In this document: positions 24,144 through 33,357 of the stretch, in pieces | Layout of the letters: every line of letters starts with the position of its first letter | How positions within the stretch are numbered: the first letter of the stretch is position 1 | DNA from: Panulirus ornatus | Taxonomy: Eukaryota > Arthropoda > Malacostraca > Decapoda > Palinuridae | Length of the DNA: 64,000 bases | Assembly (NCBI RefSeq): GCF_036320965.1 | Contig: NC_092234.1 | Coordinates: 40,559,505-40,623,504 of the forward strand | Reading direction: 5' to 3' | The notes under the pieces: model-generated | Seen by the model: only the letters and a program-made list of their open reading frames with translations | Databases searched by the model: none | What the model was told of the DNA's origin: nothing | Made by a program: the position numbers and the translations under genes

Positions 24144-24335
24144 ATTTATGTATATGTCTGTGTGTGTATATATATATGTATACATTGAGTTGTATAGGTA
24201 TTTATATTTGCATGTGTGGATGTGTATGTATATACATGTGTATGTGGGTGGGTTGGGCCATTCTTTCATCTGTTTCCTTGCGCTACCTCGCTAACGCAGG
24301 AGACGGCGACAAAGCAAAATAATAACAATAATAAT

Positions 24336-26540
24336 AAAAAAAGATGTTTTGGAAGGAGGTAAATAAAGTGCGTAAGACAAGGGAACAAATGGGAACCTTA
24401 GTGAAGGGGGCTAATGGGGAGGTGATAACAAGTAGTGGTGATGTGAGGAGATGGCGTGAGTATTTTGAAGGTTTGTTGAACGTGTTTGATGATAGAGTGG
24501 CAGATATAGGGTGTTTTGGTCGAGGTGGTGTGCAAAATGAGAGGGTTAGGGAGAATGATTTGGTAAACACAGAAGAGGTAGTAAAACCTTGAGGAAGATG
24601 AAAGCCGACAAGGCAGTGGGGTTGGATGGTATTGCTGTGGAATTTATTAAAAAAGGGGGTGACTGTATTGTTGACTGGTTGGTAAGGTTATTTAATGTAT
24701 GTATGACTCATGGTGAGGTGCCTGAGGATTGGCGGAATGCTTGCATAGTGCCATTGTACAAAGGCAAAGGGGATAAGAGTGAGTGCTCAAATTACGGAGG
24801 TATGAGTTTGTTGAGTATTCCTGGTAAATTATATGGGAGGGTATTGATAGAGAGGGTGAAGGCATGTACAGAGCATCAGATTGGGGAAGAGCAGTGTGGT
24901 TTCAGAAGTGGTAGAGGATGTGTGGATCAGGTGTTTGCTTTGAAGAATGTATGTGAGAAATACTTAGAAAAGCAAATGGATTTGTATGTAGCATTTATGG
25001 ATCTGGAGAAGGCATGTGATAGAGTTGATAGAGATGCTCTGTGGAAGGTATTAAGAATATATGGTGTGGGAGGCAAGTTGTTAGAAGCAGTGAAAAGTTT
25101 TTATCGAGGATGTAAGGCATGTGTACGTGTAGGAAGAGAGGAAAGTGATTGGTTCTCAGTGAATGTAGGTTTGCGGCAGGGGTGTGTGATGTTTCCATGG
25201 TTGTTTAATTTGTTTATGGATGGGGTTGTTAGGGAGGTGAATGCAAGAGTTTTGGAAAGAGGGGCAAGTATGCAGTCTGTTGTGGATGAGAGAGCTTGGG
25301 AAGTGAGTCAGTTGTTGTTCGCTGATGATACAGCGCTGGTGGCTGATTCATGTGAGAAACTGCAGAAGCTGGTGACTGAGTTTAGTAAAGTGTGTGAGAG
25401 AAGAAAGTTGAGAGTAAATGTGAATAAGAGCAAGGTTATTAGGTACAGTAGGGTTGAGGGTCAAGTCAGTTGGGAGGTAAGTTTGAATGGAGAAAAACTG
25501 GAGGAAGTAAAGTGTTTTAGATATCTGGGAGTGGATTTGGCAACGGATAGGAACCATGGAAGTGGAAGTGAATCATAGGGTGGGGGAGGGGGCGAAAATT
25601 CTGGGAGTGTTGAAGCGTGTGTGGAAGTTGAGAACATTATCTCGGAAAACAAAAATGGGTATGTTTGAAGGAATAGTGGTTCCAACAATGTTGTATGGTT
25701 GCGAGGCGTGGGCTATGGATAGAGTTGTGCGCAGGAGGGTGGATGTGCTGGAAATGAGATGTTTGAGGACAATATGTGGTGTGAGGTGGTTTGATCGAGT
25801 AAGTAATGCAAGGGTAAGAGAGATGTGTGGTAATAAAAAGAGTGTGGTTGAGAGAGCAGAAGAGGGTGTTTTGAAATGGTTTGGTCACATGGAGAGAATG
25901 AGTGAGGAAAGATTGACCAAGAGGATATATGTGTCAGAGGTGAAGGGAACGAGGAGAAGTGGGAGACCAAATTGAAGGTGGAAAGATGGAGTGAAAAACA
26001 TTTTGAGTGATCGGGGCCTGAACATGCAGGAGGGTGAAAGGCGTGCAAGGAATAGAGTGAATTGGAAGAATGTGGTATACCGAGGCCGACGTGCTGTCAG
26101 TGGATTGAACCAGGGCATGTGAAGCATCTGGGGTAAACCATGAAAAGTTCTTAGGGCCTGGATGTGGAAAGGGAGCTGTGGTTTCGGGGCATTATTACAT
26201 GACAGCTAGAGACTGAGTGTGAATGAATGGGGCCTTTGTTGTCATTTCCTAGCATTACCTCACACACATGAGGGGGGTGGGGGTTGTTATTACATGTGTG
26301 GCGAGGTGGCGATGGGAATGAATAAAGGCAGACAGTATGAATTATGTACACATGTATATATGTATATGTCTGTGTGTGTATATACATGTACATGTTGAGA
26401 TGTATAGGTATGTATATTTGCGTGTGTGGACGTGTATGTATACACATTGTGTATGGGGGTGGGTTGGGCCATTTCTTTCGTCTGTTTCCTTGTGCTACCT
26501 CGCAAACGCGGGAGACAGCGACAAAGCAAAAAAAAAAATA
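24336..26540 (+). mobile_element. R9: RTE-type LINE, linker to 3' end
   Basis: Starts at KKMFWKEVNKVRKTREQMG, directly after the tail of R8. The RT is mostly open at 24589-25578 with all boxes (PLYKGKGDK, AFMDLEKACDRVDR, LLFADDTALVAD). Damage seen: a one-base loss near 24590, a one-base gain near 25548 (GGATAGGAACC for GGATGGAACC) and TGG-to-TGA in GRPNW near 25974. The long-type 3'UTR (26060-26530) ends in CAAACGCGGGAGACAGCGACAAAGC and runs into (TA)n. Confidence 0.85.
24589..25578 (+). pseudogene. RTE reverse transcriptase ORF (from R9)
   Basis: A 329-codon open stretch from KMKADKAVGLDGIAVEF through YKGKGDKSECSNYGG, CGFRSGRGCVDQVF, AFMDLEKACDRVDRDALW (Y replaced by C), GLRQGCVMFPWLFNLFMDG, LLFADDTALVADS and FRYLGVDLATD, ending after a one-base insertion. 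The C-terminal continuation in another frame is 25556-25975 (MCGNKKSVVERAEEG, WFGHMERM, SGRPN). Confidence 0.8.

Positions 26541-26630
<90 letters not shown>
26541..26630. repeat. (TA)n microsatellite
   Basis: About 45 TA units with one G interruption near the start. It separates the tail of R9 from the duplicated flank at 26631. Confidence 0.95.
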
Positions 26631-26632
<2 letters not shown>

Positions 26633-26804
26633 CCAGAGGTTGAACCATTATGTAACATTCATTTTTTCATTTCATTTCAAGCTAGAAGTTTCAGTTTCTA
26701 AATTATTTCTTACATTTTTCATATGTATATATATATGTATATGTGTGTGTGTGTGTATATGTGCGTATGTATGTGTATGTATATATATATGTATATAATA
26801 TTAT
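26631..26804. repeat. Flank shared with 48015-48196 (duplicated segment)
   Basis: Starts AGCCAGAGGTTGAACCATTA and matches 48015 on with few differences: a TTTTTTCATTTCATTTC stretch, AAGCTAGAAGTTTCAG and a (TG/TA)-rich end. Both copies lie directly before an RTE 5' end. It is either extended 5'UTR or, more likely, host flank duplicated together with the LINE. Confidence 0.8.
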
Positions 26805-27175
26805 CCCTGGGGATAGGGGTGAAAGAATACTTCCCATGCATTCCTCGCGTGTCGTAGAAGGCGACTAGAGGGGACGGGAGCGGGGGGCCAGAAATCCTCC
26901 CCTCCTTGTATTTTTTTTTTAACTTTCTAAAAAAACAGAAGAAGGAGTCACGCGGGGAGTGCTCATCCTCCTCGAAGGCTCAGACTGGGGTGTCTAAATG
27001 TGTGTGGATGTAACCAAGATGTGAAAAAAGGAGAGGTAGGTAGTATGTTTGAGGAAAGGAACCTGGAAGGAAAAGGAAAGGGGAAGAGTGGTTTGGGAAT
27101 GTCTGGGGAGTAAAGTCAGGGGTTAGTGAGAGGACAAGAGCAAGGGAAGGAGTAGCAGTACTCCTGAAACAGGAG

Positions 27176-28040
27176 TTGTGGGAGTATGTGATAGAATGTA
27201 AGAAAGTAAATTCTCGATTAATATGGGTAAAACTGAAAGTTGATGGAGAGAGATGGGTGATTATTGGTGCATATGCACCTGGGCATGAGAAGAAAGATCA
27301 TGAGAGGCAAGTGTTTTGGGAGCAGCTGAATGAGTGTGTTAGTGGTTTTGATGCACGAGACCGGGTTATAGTGATGGGTGATTTGAATGCAAAGGTGAGT
27401 AATGTGGCAGTTGAGGGAATAATTGGTATACATGGGGTGTTCAGTGTTGTAAATGGAAATGGTGAAGAGCTTGTAGATTTATGTGCTGAAAAAGGACTGG
27501 TGATTGGGAATACCTGGTTTAAAAAGCGAGATATACATAAGTATACATATGTAAGTAGGAGAGGTGGCCAGAGAGCGTTATTGGATTACGTGTTAATTGA
27601 CAGGTGCGCGAAAGAGAGACTTTTGGATGTTAATGTGCTGAGAGGTGCAACTGGAGGGATGTCTGATCATTATCTTGTGGAGGCTAAGGTGAAGATTTGT
27701 ATCGGTTTTCAGAAAAGAAGAGTGAATGTTGGGGTGAAGAGGGTGGTGAGAGTAAGTGAGCTTGGGAAGGAGACTTGTGTGAGGAAGTACCAGGAGAGAC
27801 TGAGTACAGAAAGGAAAAAGGTGAGAACAATGGAAGTAAGGGGAATGGGGGAGGAATGGGATGTATTTAGGGAATCAGTGATGGATTGCGCAAAAGATGC
27901 TTGTGGCATGAGAAGAGTGGGAGGTGGGTTAATTAGAAAGGGTAGTGAGTGGTGGGATGAAGAAGTAAGATTATTAGTGAAAGAGAAGAGAGAGGCATTT
28001 GGACGAATTTTGCAGGGAAAAAATGCAATTGAGTGGGAGA
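27176..28040 (+). pseudogene. RTE endonuclease ORF (from R10)
   Basis: Open frame covering EN from WEYVIECKKVNSRLIW through IGAYAPGHEKKDHERQ, VMGDLNAKVSNVAVEG, HKYTYVSRRGGQRALLDYV and GGMSDHYLVEAKVKIC into the linker KGSEWWDEEVRLLVKEKREAF. The YAP, GDLN and SDH boxes are present. The upstream LSETK box has been deleted, so EN would lack its acidic residue. Confidence 0.8.
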
Positions 28041-29898
28041 TTATGAAAGAAAGAGACAGGAGGTCAAGAGAAAGGTGCAAGAGGTGAAAAAGAGTGCAAA
28101 TGAGAGTTCGGGTGAGAGAGTATCATTAAATTTTAGGGAGAATAAAAAGATGCTCTGGAAGGAGGTAAATAAAGTGCGTAAGACAAGGGAGCAAATGGGA
28201 ACTTCAGTGAAGGGCGCAAATGGGGAGGTGATAACAAGTAGTGATGATGTAAGAAGGAGATGGAGTAAGTATTTTGAAGGTTTGTTGAATGAGTTTGATG
28301 ATAGAGTGGCAGATATAGGGTGTTTTGGTCGAGGTGGTGTGCAAAGTGAGAGGGTTAGGGAAAATGATTTGGTAAACAGAGAAGAGGTAGGAAAAGCTTT
28401 GCGGAAGATGAAAGCCGGCAAGGCAGCAGGTTTGGATGGTATTGCAGTGGAATTTATTAAAAAAGGGGGTGACTGTATTATTGACTGGTTGGTAAGGTTA
28501 TTTAATGTATGTATGACTCATGGTGAGGTGCCTGAGGATTGGCGGAATGCTTGCATAGTGCCACTGTACAAAGGCAAAGGGGATAAGAGTGAGTGCTCAA
28601 ATTACAGAGGTATAAGTTTGTTGAGTATTCCTGGTAAATTATATGGGAGGGTATTGATTGAGAGGGTGAAGGCATGTACAGAGCATCAGATTGGGGAAGA
28701 GCAGTGTGGTTTCAGAAGTGGTAGAGGATGTGTGGATCAGGTGTTTGCTTTGAAGAATGTATGTGAGAAATACTTAGAAAAGCAAATGGATTTGTATGTA
28801 GCATTTATGGATCTGGAGAAGGCATATGATAGAGTTGATAGAGATGCTCTGTGGAAGGTATTAAGAATATATGGTGTGGGAGGCAAGTTGTTAGAAGCAG
28901 TGAAAAGTTTTTATCGAGGATGTAAGGCATGTGTATGTGTAGGAAGAGAGGAAAGTGATTGGTTCTCAGTGAATGTAGGTTTGCGGCAGGGGTGTGTGAT
29001 GTCTCCATGGTTGTTTAATTTGTTTATGGATGGGGTTGTTAGGGAGGTGAATGCAAGAGTTTTGGAAAGAGGGGCAAGTATGAAGTCTGTTGGGGATGAG
29101 AGAGCTTGGGAAGTGAGTCAGTTGTTGTTCGCTGATGATACAGCGCTGGTGGCTGATTCATGTGAGAAACTGCAGAAGCTGGTGACTGAGTTCGGTAAAG
29201 TGTGTGAAAGAAGAAAGTTAAGAGTAAATGTGAATAAGAGCAAGGTTATTAGGTACAGTAGGGTTGAGGGTCAAGTCAATTGGGAGGTAAGTTTGAATGG
29301 AGAAAAACTGGAGGAAGTAAAGTGTTTTAGATATCTGGGAGTGGATCTGGCAGCGGATGGAACCATGGAAGCGGAAGTGGATCATAGGGTGGGGGAGGGG
29401 GCGAAAATTCTGGGAGCCTTGAAGAATGTGTGGAAGTCGAGAACATTATCTCGGAAAGCAAAAATGGGTATGTTTGAAGGAATAGTGGTTCCAACAATGT
29501 TGTATGGTTGCGATGCGTGGGCTATGGATAGAGTTGTGCGCAGGAGGATGGATGTGCTGGAAATGAGATGTTTGAGGACAATGTGTGGTGTGAGGTGGTT
29601 TGATCGAGTAAGTAACGTAAGGGTAAGAGAGATGTGTGGAAATAAAAAGAGCGTGGTTGAGAGAGCAGAAGAGGGTGTTTTGAAATGGTTTGGGCACATG
29701 GAGAGAATGAGTGAGGAAAGATTGACCAAGAGGATATATGTGTCGGAGGTGGAGGGAACGAGGAGAAGTGGGAGACCAAATTGGAGGTGGAAAGATGGAG
29801 TGAAAAAGATTTTGTGTGATCGGGGCCTGAACATGCAGGAGGGTGAAAGGAGGGCAAGGAATAGAGTGAATTGGATCGATGTGGTATACCGGGGTTGA
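28040..29898 (+). pseudogene. RTE RT and C-terminal ORF (from R10)
   Basis: About 620 open codons, the second longest coding stretch of the window. Order: KRKRQEVKRKVQEVKKSANES linker, LRKMKAGKAAGLDGIAVEF, VPLYKGKGDKSECSNYRG, EEQCGFRSGRGCVDQVF, AFMDLEKAYDRVDRDALW, GLRQGCVMSPWLFNLF, LLFADDTALVADS, FRYLGVDLAADG, CLRTMCGVRWFDRVSNVRV, KKSVVERAEEGVLKWFGHM, GTRRSGRPNWRWKDGVKKIL and VNWIDVVYRG, then the stop. All RT catalytic Asp residues are present. It is separated from EN by one frameshift only. Confidence 0.85.
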
Positions 29899-30100
29899 CG
29901 TGCTGTCAATGGATTGAATCAGGGCATGTGAAGCGTCTGGGGTAAACCATGGAAAGCTGTGTAGGTATGTATATTTGCGTGTGTGGATGTATGTATATAC
30001 ATGTGTATGGGGGTGGGTTGGGCCATTTCTTTCGTCTGTTTCCTTGCACTACCTCGCAAACGTGGGAGACAGTGACAAAGCAAAAAAAAAAAAATATATA

Positions 30101-31153
30101 TGGAGAAAAACTGGAGGAAGTAAAGTGATTTAGATATCTGGGAGTGGATCTGGCAGCGGATGGAACCATGGAAGCGGAAGTGAATCATAGGGTGGGGGGG
30201 GGCGAAAATCCTGGGAGCCTTGAAGAATGTTTGGAAGTCGAGAACATTATCTCGGAAAGCAAAAATGGTTATGTTTGAAGGAATAGTGGTTCCAACAATG
30301 TTGTATGGTTGCGAGGCGTGGGCTATGGATAGAGTTGTGCACAGGAGGGTGGATGTGCTGGAAATGAGATGTTTGAGGACAATGTGTGGTGTGAGGTGGT
30401 TTGATTGAGTAAGTAATGTAAGGGTAAGAGAGATGTGTGGAAATAAAAAGAGCGTGGTTGAGAGAGCAGAAGAGGGTGTTTTGAATTGGTTTGGGCACAT
30501 GGAGAGAATGAGTGAGGAAAGATTGACCAAGAGGATATATGTGTCGCAGGTGGAGGGAACGAGGAGAAGTGGGAGACCAAATTGGAGGTGGAAAGATGGA
30601 GTGAAAAAGATTTTGAGTGATCGGGGCCTGAACATGCAGGAGGGAGAAAGGCGGGCAAGGAATAGAGTGAATTGGATCGATGTGGTATACCAGGGTTGAC
30701 GTGCTGTCAGTGGATTGAATCAGGGCATGTGAAGCGTCTGGGGTAAACCATGGAAAGTTGTGTGGGGCCTGGATGTGGAAAGGTAGCTGTGGTTTCGGGC
30801 ATTATTGCATGACAGCTAGAGACTGAGTGTGAGCGAATGGGGCCTTTGTTGTCTTTTCGTCGCGCTACCTCGCACACATGAGGGGGGATTCGGATGGTAT
30901 TCCGTGTGTGGCGAGGTGGCGATGGGAGTGAATGGGGGCAGACAGTGTGAATTGTGTGCATGGGTATATATGTATGTGTCTGTGTGTGTATATATATGTG
31001 TACATTGAGATGTATAGGTATGTATACTTACGTGTGTGGACGTGTATGTATATACATGTGTATGGGGGTGGGTTGGGCCATTTCTTTCATCTGTTTCCTT
31101 GCGCTATCTCGCAAACGCGGGAGACAGCGACAAAGCAAAATAAAATAAATAAA

Positions 31154-31156
<3 letters not shown>
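30101..31156 (+). mobile_element. R11: RTE-type LINE, C-terminal part and long 3'UTR
   Basis: Begins at NGEKLEEVK (30101), immediately after the A-rich tail of R10. The C-terminal coding is open in two parts (30220-30408 and 30433-30699) separated by CGA-to-TGA in FDRVSN. It has CLRTMCGVRW and RRSGRPNWRW together with the long 3'UTR (GTTGTGTGGGGCCTGG), so it mixes features of the two subfamilies. It ends at AGACAGCGACAAAGCAAAATA and runs into (TA)n. Confidence 0.8.

Positions 31157-31215
<59 letters not shown>
31157..31215. repeat. (TA)n microsatellite
   Basis: About 28 TA units between the tail of R11 and the head of S2. Confidence 0.95.
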
Positions 31216-31219
<4 letters not shown>

Positions 31220-31457
31220 GGGGATAGGGGAGAAAGAATGCTTCCCATGTATTCCCTGCGTGTCGTAGAAGGCGACTAAAAGGGTAGGGAGCGGGGGACT
31301 GGAAATCCTCCCCTCTTGTTTTTTTTTTTTTTAAATTTTCCAAAAGAAGGAACAGAGAAGGGGGTCAGGTGAGGATATTCCCTCAGAGGCCTAGTCCTCT
31401 GTTCTTAACGCTACCTTGCTAACGCGGGAAATGGCGAATAGTTTAAAAGAAGAAAAG
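31216..31457 (+). mobile_element. S2: short non-autonomous RTE-related (SINE-like) element
   Basis: The most complete short element, about 242 bp. Head CCCTGGGGATAGGGGAGAAA, then GTGTCGTAGAAGGCGACTAA, AATCCTCCCCTCTTG, a T-run, CCAAAAGAAGGAACAGAGAA, CAGGTGAGGATATTCCCTCA, and the tail TTCTTAACGCTACCTTGCTA followed by ACGCGGGAAATGGCGAATAG and TTTAAAAGAAGAAAAG. The first ~110 bp match the 5' end of the RTE LINE and the last ~30 bp resemble its 3' end. There is no ORF. It is flanked by (TA)n on both sides, so no target duplication can be read. Confidence 0.75.
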
Positions 31458-31544
<87 letters not shown>

Positions 31545-31552
31545 TATATAAT
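31458..31552. repeat. (TA)n microsatellite
   Basis: About 45 TA units between the tail of S2 and the truncated start of R12. Confidence 0.95.
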
Positions 31553-31555
31553 ATG

Positions 31556-32672
31556 CAAATGTGAATAAGAGCAAGGTTATTAGGTTCAGCAAGGTTGAGA
31601 GACAAGGTAGTTGGGATGTAAGTTTGAATGGAGAGGAATTGGATGAAAAGAAGTGTTCTAGATACCTAGGCGTGGACTTAACAGTGAATGAAACCATGGA
31701 AGCGGAAGTGAGTCACAGGGTGGGGGAGGTAGCAAAGGTTCTGGTAGCGATGAAGAATATGTGGAAGGAGAGAATGTTATTTTAGAGAGGAATTACAGGT
31801 ATGCTTGAAGGAATAGTAGTTCCAACAATATTGTATGGTTGCGAGGCATGGGCTATAGATGAGGTTGTACGGAGAAGGGTGGATGTGTTGGAAATTAAAT
31901 GTTTGAGGACAGTGTGTGGTGTGGGGTGGTTCGATCGAGTAAGTAATTAAAGGTTAAGAGAGATGTGTGGAAATTAAAAGAGTGTAGTTGAGAGAGCAGA
32001 AGAGGGTGTATTGAAATTGTTTGGACATATGGAGAAAATGAGTGAGGACAGGTTGAAAGAGATGATATAAGTGTCATGGTTGGAGGGAACAAGGAGAAGC
32101 AGGAGACCCAATTGGAGGTGGAAAGATGGAGTGAAAAAGATTTTAAGGAATTAGGGCCTGAACATACGGGAGGGTGGGAGGCATGCAAGGAATAGAATGA
32201 ATTGGAACCATGTTGTATACTAGGGTTGATTGCTGTCAATGGACTGAACCAGGGAATATTTCAATGCCTGGGGTAAACCATAGAAATGTCTATGAGGCCT
32301 GGATGTGGGTAAGGAGCTGTGATTTTGGCACATTACACATGACAGCTTGTGACTGAGTATGAATGAATTTGGCCTTTTTTTGTCTATTTTTCTGGTGCTA
32401 TCTCACTGAAGCACGGGGCAGCGATGCTGTTTCCTGTGGGGTAGGGTGGTGCCAGGAATGGATTGAAGTCAAGCAAGTATGAATGTGTATATGTTTATAT
32501 ATGTATATGTATGTATATGTGTGTATGTTGATAAGTATATGTATGTATATGTGTGTGTGTATGGGCATTCATGTATGTATATGTGTACATGAATGGATGG
32601 TCCATTCTTTGTCTGTTTCCTGGCGCTATCTCACAAACACGGGAAATGGCAATCAAGTATAATATTAAAAAC
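31556..32672 (+). mobile_element. R12: old RTE-type LINE, 3' third
   Basis: Starts at NVNKSKVIRFSKVE, just after (TA)n. Frame remnants are 31561-31785 (NGEELDEKKCSRYLGVDLTV, EVSHRVGEVAKVL), followed by broken C-terminal coding with GCEAWAI, VVRRRVDVLEIKCLRT and a TAA at 31975-31977 in CGNKKSV, the same codon change as in R7. A diverged long 3'UTR ends near 32672 with CTATCTCACAAACACGGGAAATGGC. It is more diverged than R8-R11 and probably an older insertion. Confidence 0.75.
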
Positions 32673-33357
32673 AGTAAAATATATATTCTAGTCTCCCATT
32701 TGGTTTCTCATCCCCTATTTACCTCCCTCCTTTATCATCTCTCTCGTGAATCAGGTGTCTCTCTTTCTTCTTCTTTTGTAATCATACATTTCATTCTTCT
32801 CTGTTATCTATAGCCACAGCCCACTGTGAGTCATTACAGATTTTTCTTTCCCTGACCAATAACCCATGGGAGAATAGGAGTTACTCACTCTGAGTTTTTG
32901 TCCTTTAGGTGTTCATATTATACATCTTCTTCCCATGTGGTTACTTGAAAAAATTGATTCAACACACCTGTTTTCCCACTCAGCCATACATATATGATTA
33001 CTGAAAAATACCTTTTGTAGACTCCAGTGTCTTGCTTCTGTTTGCTCCTGGCATTCAAGTTTATGACTGATCTACAGTAAAGTGTTGCCAATAGATTTTT
33101 CTTTACTCACTTTGTTCACTTTGTTTCACTGAAGTTACTGTGTACTATTTCATACAACTTCAGCTTGAGAGATGCAAAGTTACTTTTTATTTCTTTTTCT
33201 TTCACTTTACTTTGAAGACCCAGAAGCAGAAAATTATTTCTTGGTGGCATCGCCTCAAGCATTGTTTGAAAGATTTTACCCATCAAGTCACTAGCACTGT
33301 AGTGAGTAAATTCCTTGTTTTTCTTTGTATCCTCAAAATCACTTCATATTTTAGAGA
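32673..33357. other. No recognisable gene or element
   Basis: About 685 bp with no element similarity that I can see. The short ORFs (32553, 33140) have no motifs. Confidence 0.45.

Larger units (their letters stand above)
21304..24335 (+). mobile_element. R8: RTE-type LINE, truncated within endonuclease
   Basis: Starts at NGNGEELVDLCAEKGLVIGNTWF in EN, so the catalytic Glu and the GDLN box are lost. The linker is open over 21354-22349. A one-base deletion near 22287 (GTTTGATGG for GTTTGGATGG) breaks the frame. A 40-bp unit is repeated in the RT at 22531-22640. RT remains carry AFMDLEKAYDRVDR; the FADD region near 23020-23050 is frameshifted, with a short deletion before it. A CpG-like GCGCGC expansion occurs at 23445. 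The long-type 3'UTR (about 23790-24335) contains a 35-bp triplication. The tail is AATAATAACAATAATAATAAAAAAA. Confidence 0.85.
26805..30100 (+). mobile_element. R10: near full-length RTE-type LINE with frameshifts
   Basis: Has the element 5' end (CCCTGGGGATAGGGGTGAAA) and 5'UTR to about 26930, and coding from GCLNVCGCNQDVKKGE (about 26990) to 29898. Lesions: about 27 bp lost near 27070, removing the LALSETKL codons with the catalytic Glu of EN; a frameshift near 27105; a one-base loss near 28040 splitting linker from RT. The rest of EN (27176-28040) and the whole RT to the C-terminus (28040-29898) are open. The 3'UTR is the short type: GGAAAGCTGTGTAGGTATG joins directly over about 260 bp missing relative to R7. 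Subfamily markers are MKSVGDERAWEV, RRMDVLEMR and ILCDRG. Confidence 0.88.

Noticed and set aside
26151..26798. Ile-Tyr repeat proteins near (TA)n tracts (also 848-1120, 41562-41841, 57464-57892)
   Set aside because: TA repeats read as YIYIYI in every phase. These are microsatellite translations joined to 3'UTR.
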